A stretch of 64,000 bases of DNA from Agapanthus africanus. Lineage: Eukaryota; Streptophyta; Magnoliopsida; Asparagales; Amaryllidaceae. Under the pieces are notes generated by a model, which was not told the origin of the DNA, made no database searches, and saw only the letters and a list, made by a program, of their open reading frames with translations. Each line of letters opens with the position of its first letter. Within the stretch, counting starts at the first letter, position 1. A program made the translations under genes and the position numbers. The stretch spans positions 219,376,996-219,440,995 of the forward strand of contig JASDDO010000024.1 in the NCBI GenBank assembly GCA_030015575.1, written 5' to 3'. This document shows, in pieces, positions 49,932-63,220 of this stretch.

Positions 49932-52057
49932 CGTTAGTCATATGTATGTCCTTGAGGACATTATTGAATATTATAGTGGATGCTCATATATATATATATA
50001 GGACTTTCTTGCTCGACATAATAGTATGCTATCTGATTGCACTTTATCTTAACATGTACACTTATATTATTATGTCTTTCTGATACATGTTGATAAAGCC
50101 CTTAAGATGTTAGCTTGACTATCAGGACTATGATGCAGATCTTACTAGTAGGCTTGTGTAGTCCGCAAACACATCCTTTAACTGTTCCTAGTCGAGAGAG
50201 TATCAAGACAGGGCATCGATATTCCAGAGTAGACTAGTGTGTACGTTTCTTAACCATGTATGGGGGTGATGGTTGATCCCACAACTATTGATGTTTAACA
50301 TCAAAGATTGTACACAGGTGCTCATTAGAGAATGGGTACACCGAACAAGACTCGCCGAGAACTCCTATATGGTATCATACCAATCGTTAGATAGCAGTTC
50401 TCTAGTGACACTTATACAGGTTAGTCTGTAGACCCGAGATCGTCATAGAGTCTTGTGTGGTTCCCACTGTGCTTTGATTTCCTCCCTACCACGGCTCAAA
50501 GGAGTCGTGCAATCAGGTGGATTTTGGGTACAATCCCGAGTCACATAGAGACAATGAGCGATAGAAGGGGTTTCGTCTCTCCTGGTATAAAGAGTTGATG
50601 TTACACTATGCTCGATTGGCTATAACAGCAAGTCGTCCCTGGTCAGGGCTGATGAGATTTATGGGTAAGTGTTATTAGTAGTTTCTCGAACAGTTATTGG
50701 CCACACATCGGCATGACTTATCAAGTTACCGGGGTCTAACAATTCCACCCCTAGACTTGATATGCGACATATCAGACGAAGAGACTGGACTGTACGGTAA
50801 GTGTTGCTTATACGTTTTACGGGAGTTTGAACAAGCTTGCTTGTTGATCTTCTATTCGTTCAATACCTGGACAGCCGTTACGTCCAGCTAGTACCGCTGA
50901 CGGCTTGTAGGTGACTGATGTGACCATTACCTACTACAAGCGTATTGACGAGTCTTTAGAGTCTCACACAGAGGTTTCCTAGCTCAAGCGAAACGAAATA
51001 GGGCACATATGATGATATGTACGGGAGCTTAATTAAATACGAGTATATGATACCGTATTCTAATCTTGCGATATTTGATATCGGTTAGATTATGTGATAT
51101 AACCGAATTGTTGAATCAAATGCTGATTCAATAATATGTTAGATATACATATAAATGATATTAGTCGGTTATATATGATATAGCCGGATTATTAAATCAA
51201 ATGTTGATTTAATAATTTGATATATATTTATATTTGATATATTAATATATATTAACTAATATTAGCTCACTAATGAATTTCTTCTCTTGAATATATATAT
51301 ATATGACGATATATATATTTATTTATATATATTATTTACTATTGTGTCATGGTGGATGATACATAGAACATGGGTGTATGAGACTCACACCAAGGCTAAA
51401 GATAATTAGGGTAATTAATTATTTATAGTAAAATCAAAATGTGGTGGAAATGAGCATGGCTTAGATGCTTGTGGAAGTATGTAGAAGCCATGACTCATTC
51501 CACTAATTTTGTTTTACTCTAGATATTTTCTAACCCAACCATTATCTTTAGCCCATGGTTAACTCTCTACTTAATCACTTGAGATATTTCTTCACCCAAG
51601 TTCATCTTCTTCCTCTCTAGGTTTTCTTGAGTTGGAAAAGAAAAGGAGAAGAATTTCTAAAGTGAGCAAAATTCATACTTCATCAACCTACTCTTATCTA
51701 GCCCATAAGACTAGGTTGTATGCTTCACTAATTCTTTGATTAGCGAAGAGATAGCTTGAATTAGAGTGACTTCAAGGTGGATCATCGTCGGCCTCGAAGA
51801 TGACGTAGCAAGCTCAATCCTTTCTTCAAGTGGAGCCAAGAAGAATTCTAGGGACCACTACTTGGAGCTATTGAAGTGAAGGACTTGGTCTACAAAGGTT
51901 GTAACCATATTCACTTAGTGTAAAACTTGTTTACTTTCTTACAAACCCTAATTCTCTAGTTCGATTCTAGTTTAGTGTAGCTTAGCATTCTAGATTTTTT
52001 AAAATTGCATACTTGATGCTTGTCTAAACATAGTAGTAATGCTAAGACACGCTTTCA
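49932..52057 (+). repeat. Copia LTR-a
   Basis: 2126 bp, ending CGCTTTCA before the primer site. Its start reads CGTTAGTCATATG against TGTTAGTCATATG in LTR-b. It is inserted behind the RNase H part of the previous copia piece. Confidence 0.88.
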
Positions 52058-53353
52058 TGGTATCAGAGCCAAGTTAGAGCATCAGGCGAGGTCTAAACGA
52101 CGTTAAAGTGTACGATCGATATTTTCGAAACCCTAATTTCATAGTTTCTGTCCAATTTTTCAATAGTCGATAAATTAAAAATATGCAGAAATATGTGCAG
52201 GGTATTCTATGGAGCCCTAAGAAATACGAGGCCGCATCTCCACTAAACCGCCGCGAAACCGCGGCCTAAACCCTAGTTTAGCCGCGATTCCGCTGCAAGT
52301 TTATGGAGTTGTGGGATCCTATTTCTTATGCTGCTCCATTATGATATTTGGCACATTCTGGGTATTTTTAGTGAGGCTCAAGTTGTTGAGCTCTCTGTGA
52401 TTTATGGGTGTTTCAAAATTCGATCGAAATGTTTAGTATCGTCTAGATGATTTTGATATGTGATACAATATTTGGAATCCACATTAATTAGTTTTATGAA
52501 AACTAATTTGTTGTTTGTAAATCTCGCGTTTTAGTCTCTTTTGATCGATTGTCATGAAGTTTCGATTCAGATCGAAACTCTGTCACAATCTCGTATTGTA
52601 CGCGAATAGTCGCCGGAAAACACTGCTAGATAGCTGTGCCCAATTGCGTCGACCAAGTGACTATAGGAGAACACTATAGCCAAAAGCATCCACTCAGGTG
52701 CTCGCAGCCGCGGCGTACCGCCTAAGTGCACTTCGTTGACGGCATCAAGTGTGCGGCAATCTATCAAAGTTTCCGAAGAGCATTCGATCATTATATCGGG
52801 AATCTTATTGAATTACCCGACTTGATATTGAAAAGTGTTTTCAATTCGAGACATAAATGCAAGATTTAAAAGGTTAGGCATGAAATCCGAGATATAAGAT
52901 ATTCCGGGTTTATGGTGTTTAAGGAATATGCGGATTCTAATTATTGTAGTTTTTAATTTCTTTTCTGCGACCGTAAGTGTAATATGTGGTGTATCCCCGA
53001 TCTCGTTGCTATATGTCAATGATATTCGGGATACGTATATTTAATTACGTTGATGCCATGTGATGTTATGTGTTGCTTGTAATATATAATATTGGATCGT
53101 CATGATTGAATAGACGGGGTTTTTACGTGAGATGGGTGTTTTTCTATTTTCATTCATGTAATAAATTTGTATGTAATATTCTTTTATTGAGACACTTCCG
53201 GGTTGATAATGATATCACCATTGATGTATATTATTTACTTTTCCGCATTAGGATAGACCCAAGATGGAAAGCACAGGTGACCGGATTCTAAAGTTCAGTG
53301 GGAGACCATCTCGAGAAGTCGAGACCGGGTCTCCTAACTCTAGAATTGGCAGG
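52058..53353 (+). other. Copia primer site and leader, first copy
   Basis: TGGTATCAGAGCC at 52058-52070 is followed by an untranslated leader. It includes CTAAACCGCCGCGAAACCGC near 52242. No gag-like reading is recognised. Confidence 0.7.
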
Positions 53354-53358
53354 GTCAC

Positions 53359-56300
53359 TGTCACGCCCCGCTTCCCAAAATGTGGAATACGGGAAGCGAC
53401 GAAGGCCAGCCGTGCTATCTACGGTAAGGAAAAGTCCTTCCATAGTAACATAAGGCTGTCTAGATTAACCTGTCAAAAATAAAATCCAATACCAAAAGAA
53501 ATAATACTGATAATCATGCTGCAATGAAACCACAAGAAATCCTAAAAATGGGTCCACTAGATAATTGATGCAATTAAAGATCCAAAACAAAAGATTCGGA
53601 ATAAAATAAGATCCGAAAGAAATACAAAAGTCCTAATGTCCCATAAGGGCGCACATGCTAAAGGCTAAAAGTAAAGGAAAATAAACCTACGATTACTGAT
53701 CTTCAACAAAGTCCTGGTAGCCGCTCTGATCCCGCTCAGCCTAAAAACCTGTCTCTAAACCTGAGATGGCAAATCTCAGGGATGTCAGAACACCCCAGCA
53801 AGTATTCAACGTATAAAGTGTGTGTAGCATAATAACAAGAATATATAAAAGTGAAGCCCGGTGCGCAAGAAAACATGTATATAAGTAATTAAATGCACTA
53901 TCACTATGAAACATGTATGTAAGGGATCATGTCATAACCTAACTGGCCACTAAAAGGTAAACTATCCTATCGTAAGCTTGAGTGTGTGCGTCAACTTCTG
54001 CAGGAGTATTCCTAACCTAAGAGTGGTGCCCCAGGGGCTAGGAAACACAGGCCCAACTATGGAATGAACAAGAGACCGCTATAGCCCGGTACGAGCTGTA
54101 AACATGTGACCGCTATAGCCCGGTACGAGCTGTAATCATGTGACCGCTATAGCCCGGTACGAGCTGTAATCATGTGACCGCTATAGCCCGGTACGAGCTG
54201 CCGGCATGGGACTCCTGAGATCCTGTTGTACAACGCACACTCAAACTACCCCAACACCCACGTATTTATAGCTGCTATGGTAAAGACTAGAGCACTAGAT
54301 AAGAATGCTGAAAAGACAGGAACTTGTAGTATGGTAATTGTATGGAAATAAAACTGGTGAATAGTGGTGTGTCATGTCATGTAATTCAGCATTCAAATTA
54401 GAGAACTTGTTTTAATATGAGTAGTCTGGAGCAGTGAGTAATCATGGCATGTCAAGTACAATAGTTATAAAATGATAGTGTCCATAAACAAGAATAGAAT
54501 GTTAAGGTTTCTCAATCATGCCGACAATGATAGTCTCAAGTAAAATATTAAATATAGATGATAGAATATGATAAGGTCAGAAATGTAAACACTCAACATA
54601 AATACGCAAGTATCTGTATTTAATATCCGAGTTTATTTATTGAAAAGAATAATAAATTGAAATATGGTTTTAAAGGGTTAATATAGTTAAACGAGAATGA
54701 CAAATTACAGATGCGTAAAACGGATAGTGGTAATAGTATAATTACGAGGTAATAGTAAGTAAGATAAAAATAAATGACAGATTGACTAGTTATCATGTAA
54801 GTGCTAATAATAGGTTTTATAATCATGTGATAATAGAAAATATTAATATAAATTATAGTATCAAAATAATTTATATGATTAGGGCACATAGAGTGCAGCG
54901 ATATTATAAGTAGTGATAATGTAGAAAGTTTAATTTATATATATATATAATATTAAGCCCAAAGCGTTTATTGATTAACAGTAATAATGGTGTATTTTTG
55001 TGTTTTAAATTAGGATATAAGTGTTGGCATTCTGCATGCTAGTGTATACCAATATTGTTGCAACAGAAACATATAAACTTATAAAGCTTTTTATATATTA
55101 AACCATATTTACATGTTAAAAGTTATTTTATTACGTTTGCATTTTTACAGTTGTTCACTTGATGAAAGGATTAATAGGTTCTAGATCCTAGGGTTTTCAT
55201 CATATGTACAAGTATTATAAGATATATTAATAAAGCGGCAAAATATTACAATTTTATTTAAATATTGCAAGTTAATAATTTATTTAGAGAATTCCCGATG
55301 TTGCATTGACTAAAAAAATAAAAGAGTAAGAGTACTTGCCTCGGAGACAGATAAACATGACGACACGAAGAACAGCTCCAAGGTTTGATTGCTCGGCTAA
55401 TTTTGAAGAAGAAGAAAATATTGTGATTGGAAAAAGAGAAGGTTGATTTATATGAGAAGGGAAGAGATGATAATAATTAGATTGTTATTTATAGAGAAGA
55501 GAGATGTTTAAAGATTAGAGAGAGTATTATAATTGGAGAGAGAAATATTCTGATGAGATGAGATTTGGATTTGATTTTATAAAAGAGAGATATGATGGGT
55601 TGTTATATACTTCTATAAGATATTAGAAAAGTTGTATATATACATATTGGTTTGTATATAGTTAGAATAATAGAAAAGTATATGTATATATACATATTAA
55701 TATATAGTGAAAATATATGTAGATATGTATATAGTTATGGGTTAATAAAAATAAATACAATTAGTTATATATATAAGATTTTATGATATCAAACAACTAA
55801 AATATATTTTCAGTTAAACTATCATAACAAAATATCTTCAATTATATATATGTATGTATATAGATTTGTAGAAAAAAATAATTAAAGAGAGTAGATTTGA
55901 GAAAGAGAATCTGCTGAGAAAGATTAGATGAGCGATTGTTAGGATCAGGATTAATAAAAGATTTAAAAATATATTTGGTTTGGTAAAATTACTTAGTTTG
56001 GAGAGAGAAAATATTTGTTTTAAAAAGAATCAAGTTATCAGGTGAGACATATATGGTGATTGGAGAGAGAAAATTGAGTTGTTAGTTTAGTAAAAATATT
56101 TATATGGTTAAAAGATTTAACATGGGCTCTCATGACTTTTCAAAATTAAATATTCTAACCAAATAAATATCGTAAGACAAAATATCTTATAAATAGAATT
56201 TAAAAATGGGTAAAATCTTATATATATGTATTGTTTAAAGAAATACCAAATAAAATATCTTTTGTTTAAATTATGATACTAAAATATAAATATGGTTATA

Positions 56301-56484
56301 AAATAGTGTTAGACAAATAAATATTTAAATACTAATAATATGCATATTTAACAAACTTGAAAAAACCATAATTGTATGCATATATCTTAATTAAAAGTAT
56401 TAAACTCCAAATTATAATAATAATAAAACAAAGCCCAATATATCCAAAAAGAAAAGGAACATACGATCGGACAAGGGTGTTACA
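53359..56484 (-). mobile_element. Family 2 solo LTR, TSD GTCAC
   Basis: This 3126-bp block from TGTCACGCCCCGCTTCCC to GGGTGTTACA has exact GTCAC duplications at 53354-53358 and 56485-56489, inside the copia leader. The minus-strand TATA box CTATAAATAA (about 55486-55495) and a CGAGGCAAGTACT donor-like site (about 55331) indicate leftward reading. The right half is extremely AT-rich. No coding region is seen. Confidence 0.88.
54074..54200. repeat. 34-bp tandem repeat, four units
   Basis: GACCGCTATAGCCCGGTACG starts units at 54074, 54108, 54142 and 54176 (period 34). Each continues with AGCTG, and the first three then read TAA(A/T)CATGT. The units are nearly identical. They lie in the family 2 solo LTR. 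Confidence 0.95.
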
Positions 56485-56489
56485 GTCAC

Positions 56490-56670
56490 TTGCCGCTCTC
56501 GTAGGGGTCTAGGAATGTGGGTTTGGCTATTCATCATGACCATCGAATCCGTGTTTTACATTACTAGCTTAATTTAAAACACGGACCCCCTAATATATCC
56601 AATATTCCATATGTTTGATTCTGCTGCATGTGTTATGTGATATGATCATATAACTGCGTGAGATGAATGC

Positions 56671-56701
<31 letters not shown>

Positions 56702-58046
56702 GTTGCTTATGTTTTACACCCGCGCTAGTCCTGCCCCCGCTCTGCCGTTAATTAAGTAACCTAACGGTGCATAATGGGGTCCCATGGCAAATGCGGATGA
56801 CATAAACGTACGTTCTATTTTCATTTCTTCTGTGATATTTAAGAAGCATGTATGATGGGACTTCATTAATAAGATTGATGAAAAGAAAAGAAACTTAAAG
56901 ATGTTGTAGACTCAATTTTTTTCAAAAAGTTAGCTCTAGTTTTTGCTTTGCATAGTGGTATTCTTTTATGAATATCCAGCACCGAAAGTGACCTCTTTAG
57001 CAAAACTAGCAAATGCTACAACCCATTCGGTTTGTTTTGAAAACTACTCGATTTTAAAAAGTGAAGCTTAAAACCACTCCTTTTCAAATCACTCGATTCT
57101 ACAACAATATCGAGTTCATTACGCTAAAGGTTTTATTCAAAACCAGTCGTAGCCCTCCGTCATTTCAGATAAGTAATATTCAGTATTCGTGCTGCGTTTG
57201 TTGACCTTGACAAGGCGTAGTGTGATGTAGCTGATTATTGCTTATCTGCTCATATGATGCGATTGGATTAGCGTAGTCGTGCGGCCTGTTGACCTTATCA
57301 AGGGTCGTGCAGGTGGGTTTAATTCAATCATGAAATGAACGGGTTGAACTTAACTTGCGGTTTATGGTTTGTTGACCTTGTCAAGGTCATAAACCGCTTG
57401 GGGTAAAAACTGATATTGGGATTTCAGGTGTTGAAATCTGCAATGAGATTGCATACCTTCTATGAGATAGTTGGATCACGATACCCACTGCGAGTAAAAG
57501 TTACTCCTGACAGAGTTTTGCACTTTACAATTAGCTGATCCAGTAGGTGTCTAAGAAAGGTGTTAACAGGGTTATGCCCCTGCGGAAACGAGGTTATTTA
57601 ATTAGTTTCATGCGAAAGCATGGAGAGGCTCCCTCGGAGTACCAATATCTGTTTGGCTGACCGATTGGCGAACTTGTAGGGTGTAATTAATCCCGGCTAA
57701 TCTTACCTTATAGGGTATGAAGGAAGATTTGATAAAAACAGTGGGAGCAATCCTGATTAGATAAGATAATAACCAATCTAATCTTACAAGAGCGCACGCT
57801 AAAGTGTTTTCTTCTCTCTCCAGGTAGCGACCATGACACGCCTTAATCAAGATAATAATATGGATGTATTAACCGAACCCGCTTATTATACTGAGCTGGA
57901 GAACGTTGGTTCCGCTCTATATTATGATTGTCATAACTCTGAGTAAGGAATAGGGAATATCAGGATTCCCACGCAACCCGAACGAAGAAAGAGCATGATG
58001 ATGCATTTTCTTCGGGTGTGTTCGTTACCAAAAACTGTTTCTCGGT
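56490..58046 (+). other. Copia leader, continued, with three hairpins
   Basis: The stretch continues the leader after the solo LTR: an (AT)n run near 56672-56697, a segment (56700-56800) that matches 20145-20275 of the other copia fossil in reverse complement, and three hairpins at 57191-57397. No gag motif is recognised. Confidence 0.6.
57191..57397. repeat. Triple hairpin array with GTTGACCTT..CAAGG core
   Basis: GTTGACCTTGACAAGG (57200), GTTGACCTTATCAAGG (57288) and GTTGACCTTGTCAAGG (57371) recur at 83-88 bp spacing, each palindromic. The third has a second arm pair GCGGTTTA (57357-57364) / TAAACCGC (57390-57397). Confidence 0.85.
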
Positions 58047-61000
58047 ATGCTCTACGCCATGGGTATTGGATACCGGATCAGGATCCCACGTTTGCAATAT
58101 GTTATATCGGTTAAGAAGTTACATGGGTTAAGAAGTAGAAAACTGGGAAAGGGTGATAAGTCTTTCATAGTAGAGAATGGTGCAATTGTTACAGCCAAAG
58201 CAGTTAGCGAATATCATCAATTATTACCAAATGGTAATACATTGATTTTGAACGACTGTTATTTCGTACCAAAAATGATGTGCAATATAATATCAATTTC
58301 CTTATTAGATAAAAAAGGATATAACTTTGTATTAGAGAAAAATGTTATGAGCATTTTCTTAAATCAAGTGTTGATTGGGTTTGGTACGTTGTATAACGGT
58401 ATATGCGTTCTAAATCAAACTACAGTTCTAAATATGCAGAACACACACAAGAGGAAAATTTCAGAAATGAAAGAATCCTTCTTGTGGCATTGTAGACTTT
58501 GTCATATCAATGCGACAGACTAGCTAAGTTGCATAAAGATGGATATTTGAATCCATTCGAATTTACATCTTATGAAACTTGTGAGTCATGTCTCAAAGAT
58601 AAGAAGACCAAAACTCGGTTTACTGAACACGGAGAAAGAGCTACTGAACTCTTGGGACTGATATATAGTGATGTATGTGGTCCTATGTCTATGCATGCCA
58701 GGAATGGTTCCCCGTACTTTATTACATTTACCGATGATCTCTCAAGATTCGGACATGTGTTCTTGTTGAAACACAAATCTGAAGCTTTCAAGAAATTGAA
58801 GGAATATAAGTATGAAGTTGAGAACCAGATGGGTAAAAATATTAAAGTCCTACGATCTGATCGGGAAGGAGAATACTTGAGCACGGAATTCCGTGACTGT
58901 TTAAAAGAGAATGGGATTCTCTCTCAGCTTACTCCTCCGTATACACCACAGCACAATGGAGTTTCGGAGTGGAGGAATCACACCCTATTAGATATGGTGC
59001 GCTCTATGATGAGTAATGCTGAATTACGTATTTCCTTTTGGGGTTATGCACTTGAGACAGCTGCATACCTATTGAATCAAGTTCCATCAAAATCAATGCC
59101 TAAAACACCATATGAGATATGGAGTGGAAAGAGACCATATCTTAAACGAGTTAAGATATGGGATTGTCCGGCCTATGTTAAAAAACAGAATCCGAATAAA
59201 CTCGAGGCACGATCAGTTCTTTGCAAGTTTATAAGATATCCAAAGAATTCACATGGATATCTATTCTACCACAGTAAAGAACAAAAGGTGTTTGTTGCTC
59301 AGCATGCCATATTTTTAGAAAAGGAATTTCTTGTGAAAGAAATTAATGGCAATGAAGTAGAACTGGAAGAAATTCCAGCTATACAAACTACAGCTGATGA
59401 TTTGGTAGAACTGGAGGATTCGATAGTCCCCGACGAAGCTCAGCCACTCCGCAGATCTAGTAGGCTTTTTCATCCACCTGAGAGATACTACGGTTTTCTC
59501 AGACGGTGGGAGTAAAGATTGCATCATTGAAGATGATGACCCAACTAGTTTCGAGCAAGCTATCACAAGTGGGGACTTTGTGAAATGGCTGGATGCTATG
59601 TGATCTGAGATGGAATCCATGTACACCAACAAAGTATGGACTTTGGAAGTTGCTTCTGAAAGGGTAAAACCCATCGGGAACAAGTGTATCTTTAAGAAGA
59701 AACTTGGTGTAGATGGAAAGGTTGAGACCTTCAAAGCTAGACTTGTAGCAAAAGGTTTTCGTCAACGACCCGGTGTCGATTATGATGAAACCTTTTCTCC
59801 AGTACTTATGCTTAAGTCCATCAGGATGCTACTTGTCATTGCTGCATACCATGACTACGAAATCTGGCAGATAGACATCAAGACCACTTTTCTAAATGGT
59901 GATTTAGAAGAGAGCGTATACATGACACAGCCAGAGGACTTCGTAGACAGTGGGAGCAGTGGAAAGGTGTACAAGCTGCTTAAATCAATCTACGGATTAA
60001 AGCAGGCATCGCGGAGCTGGAACATCTGTTTTGATATGGCAGTCAAAGAGTTTGACTTCATCAAAAACGTAGATGAACCTTGTATATACAAGAAGGAAAT
60101 AAAGAGTAAGGTTGTCTTCCTCGTATTGTACGTAGATGACATAATCTTGATAGGAAATGATGTTCCTATACTACACTCGGTCAAGCTCCTCTTATCACAA
60201 AAGTTCTCCATGAAAGATCTGAGTGATGCCTTCTACATCCTGGGAATTAAGATCTATAGAGATAGATCTAAAAGGAAGTTGGGATTGTCCCAATCCAGGT
60301 ACACTGACACTATACTAAAGAGGTTTAGTATGGAAGATTCTAAGCGTGGCAATTTACCCGCTTGCTCGGGAATCGCTCTCTCCAAAGAGATGTCTCCCAA
60401 GACTGATTTTGAGAGGGCTCACATGCAAGGGATACTCTATGCTTCTGCAGTTGGGTCCATCATGTACGCGGTGTTATGCACCAGACCGGATGTAGCTTAC
60501 GCACTGGACAGCTGTGAAGAACATTCCTAAATACTTGAGAACGACTAAAGAAATGTTCTTGGTGTACGGTAACGGTGAACTCCAAGTGGAGTCCTTTACT
60601 GATTCGAGCTTTGAGAGTGATAAGGACGACAGCAAGTCGGTCTCGGGTTTTGTCTTCACCCTCAATGGAGGGACGGTATGTTGGAAGAGTTCCAAGCAAG
60701 ATACTGTGGTAGACTCGACGATGGAGGCTGAATACATCGCTGCCAACGATACTGCAAAAGAGGCTGTCTGGCTGAAGAAATTCATAGCTGAACTTGGTGT
60801 GGTTCCATCCATTGAGCATCCAATACTCTTGTATTGTGATAACAATGGAGTTGTGGCTTTGGCCAAGGAACCCCAGTCCCATCAGCGATCCAGACATATT
60901 CTTAGACGGTATCACCTGATCCGGGAGATAGTTGATCGCCGGGAGATCGAAGTCAGAAGAGTTGACATGAAGGACAACACAGCGGATCCACTCACGAAGG

Positions 61001-61080
61001 CCCTCCCCAAGACGCAATTCGAGACTTTTTGGGATATTGGGTATGCGATACTACAACTGGCCTTAGTGCAAGTGGGAGAT

Positions 61081-62417
61081 TGTTAGTCATATGTATGCCC
61101 TATAGGCCATTATTGTATATTATAGTGGATGCTTGGACATATATATAGGACTTTCTTGCTCGACATGATAGTATGCTATCTGGTTGCACTTTATCTTAAC
61201 ATATACATATTATTCTGTGTCTCTGATACATGTTGATAAAGCCCTTAGGATGTTAGCTTGACTACCAGGACTATGATGCAGATCATACTAGTGGGGCTTG
61301 TGTAGTCCGCAAGCACATCCTTTAATCGTTCCTAGTCGAGGGAGTATCGAGACAGGACATCGATATTCCAGAGTAGACTAGTGTGTACGTTTCTTGACCC
61401 TGTATGGGGGCGATGGTTGATCCCACAACCATTGGTGTTTGACATTAAAGATTGTACACAGGTGCTCATTAGAGAATGGGTACACCTAACAGGACTCGCC
61501 GAGAACTCCTAGATGGTACCATACCTATCATCAGATAGCAGTTCTCTGGTGACACTTGTACAGGTTAGGCTGTAGACCCGAGATCGTCATAGAGTCTTGT
61601 GTGGTTCCCACTGTGCTTTGATTTCCTCCCTACCACGGCTCAAAGAAGTCGTGCAAACAGGTGAATTTTGGATACAGTCCCGAGTCACATGAAGGCGATG
61701 AGCGATAAGAGGGGTTTCGTCTCTCCCGGTATAGAGAGTTGATGTTGCGCTATGCTCGATTAGCTATAACAGCAAGTTCCTGGCCAGCGCTGATGAGATT
61801 TACTAGTAAGTGTTATTAGTAGTTTCTCGAACGGTTATAAGCCACACATCGGCATGACTTATCAAGTTACTGGGGTCTGACGATTCCACCCCTAGACTTG
61901 ATATGCGACATATCAGACGAAGAGACCGGACTGTACGGTAAGTGTTGCTTATAGGCTTTGCGAGAGTTTGGACAAGCTTGCTTGTTGATCTTCTATTCGT
62001 TCAATACCTGAGTAGCCGTTACGTCCAGCTAGTACCGCTGACGGCTTGTAGGTGACTGATGTGATCATTACCTACAGCTGGCGTATTGACGAGTCTTTAG
62101 AGTCTCACACAGAGGTTTCCTAGCTCAAACGAAACGAAGTAGGGCACATATGGTGATATGTGCGGGAGCTTGATTAAATATGAGTATGTGATACCGTATT
62201 CTAATCTCGCGATATTTGATATCGGTTAGGTTATATGTGATATAACCGGATTGTTGATTCAATAATATGTTAGATATACATATAAATGATATTAGTCGGT
62301 TATATATGATATAGCCGGATTATTAAATCAAATGTTGATTTAATAATTTGATATATATTTATATTTGATATATTAATATATATTAACTAATATTAGCTCA
62401 CTAATGAATTTCTTCTC

Positions 62418-62452
<35 letters not shown>

Positions 62453-63220
62453 ATATATTTATTTATATATTATTTACTATTGTGTCATGGTGGATGATAC
62501 ATTGAACATGGGTGTATGAGACTCACACCAAGGCTAAAAATAATTAGGGTAATTAATTATTTAGAGTAAAATCAAAATAAGGTGGAAATGAGCATGGCTT
62601 AGATGCTTGTGGAAGCATGTAGAAGCCATGACTCATTCCACTAATTTTGTTTTACTCTAGATATTTTCTAACCCAACCATTATTTTTAGCCCATGGTTAA
62701 CTCTCTACTTAATCACTTGAGATATTTCTTCAGCCAAGTCCATCTTCTTCCTCTCTAAGTTTTCTTGAGTTGGCAAAGAAAAAGAGAAAAGAATTTCTAA
62801 AGTGAGCAAAATTCCTACTTCATCAACCTACTCTCATCTAGCCCATAAGACTAGGTTGTATACTTCACTAATTCCTTGATTAGTGAAGAGGTAGCTTGAG
62901 TTAGAGTGACTTCAAGGTGGATCATCTTCGGCCTCGAAGACGACGCAGCAAGCTCGATCCTTTCTTCAAGTGGAGCCAAGAAGAGTTCTAGGAACCACTA
63001 TTTCGAGCTTATGGATTGCTACTTGGAGCTATTGAAGTGAAGGACTTGGTCTACAAAGGTTTTAACCTTATTCACTTAGTGTAAAACTTGTTTACTTGCT
63101 TACAAACCCTAATTCTCTAGTTCGATTCTAGGTTAGTGTAGCTTAGTACTCTAGATTTTTTTAAATTGCATTCTTGATGCTTGTCTAAACATAGTGGTAG
63201 TGCTATAAGACACACTTTCA
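61081..63220 (+). repeat. Copia LTR-b
   Basis: 2140 bp from TGTTAGTCATATG to ACACTTTCA. It follows the purine tract and is itself followed by a primer site. It contains an (AT)n run near 62425-62449. Confidence 0.9.

Noticed and set aside
62425-62449. (AT)n run as a regulatory element
   Set aside because: A simple microsatellite in a copia LTR; similar runs occur at 51290 and 56672.
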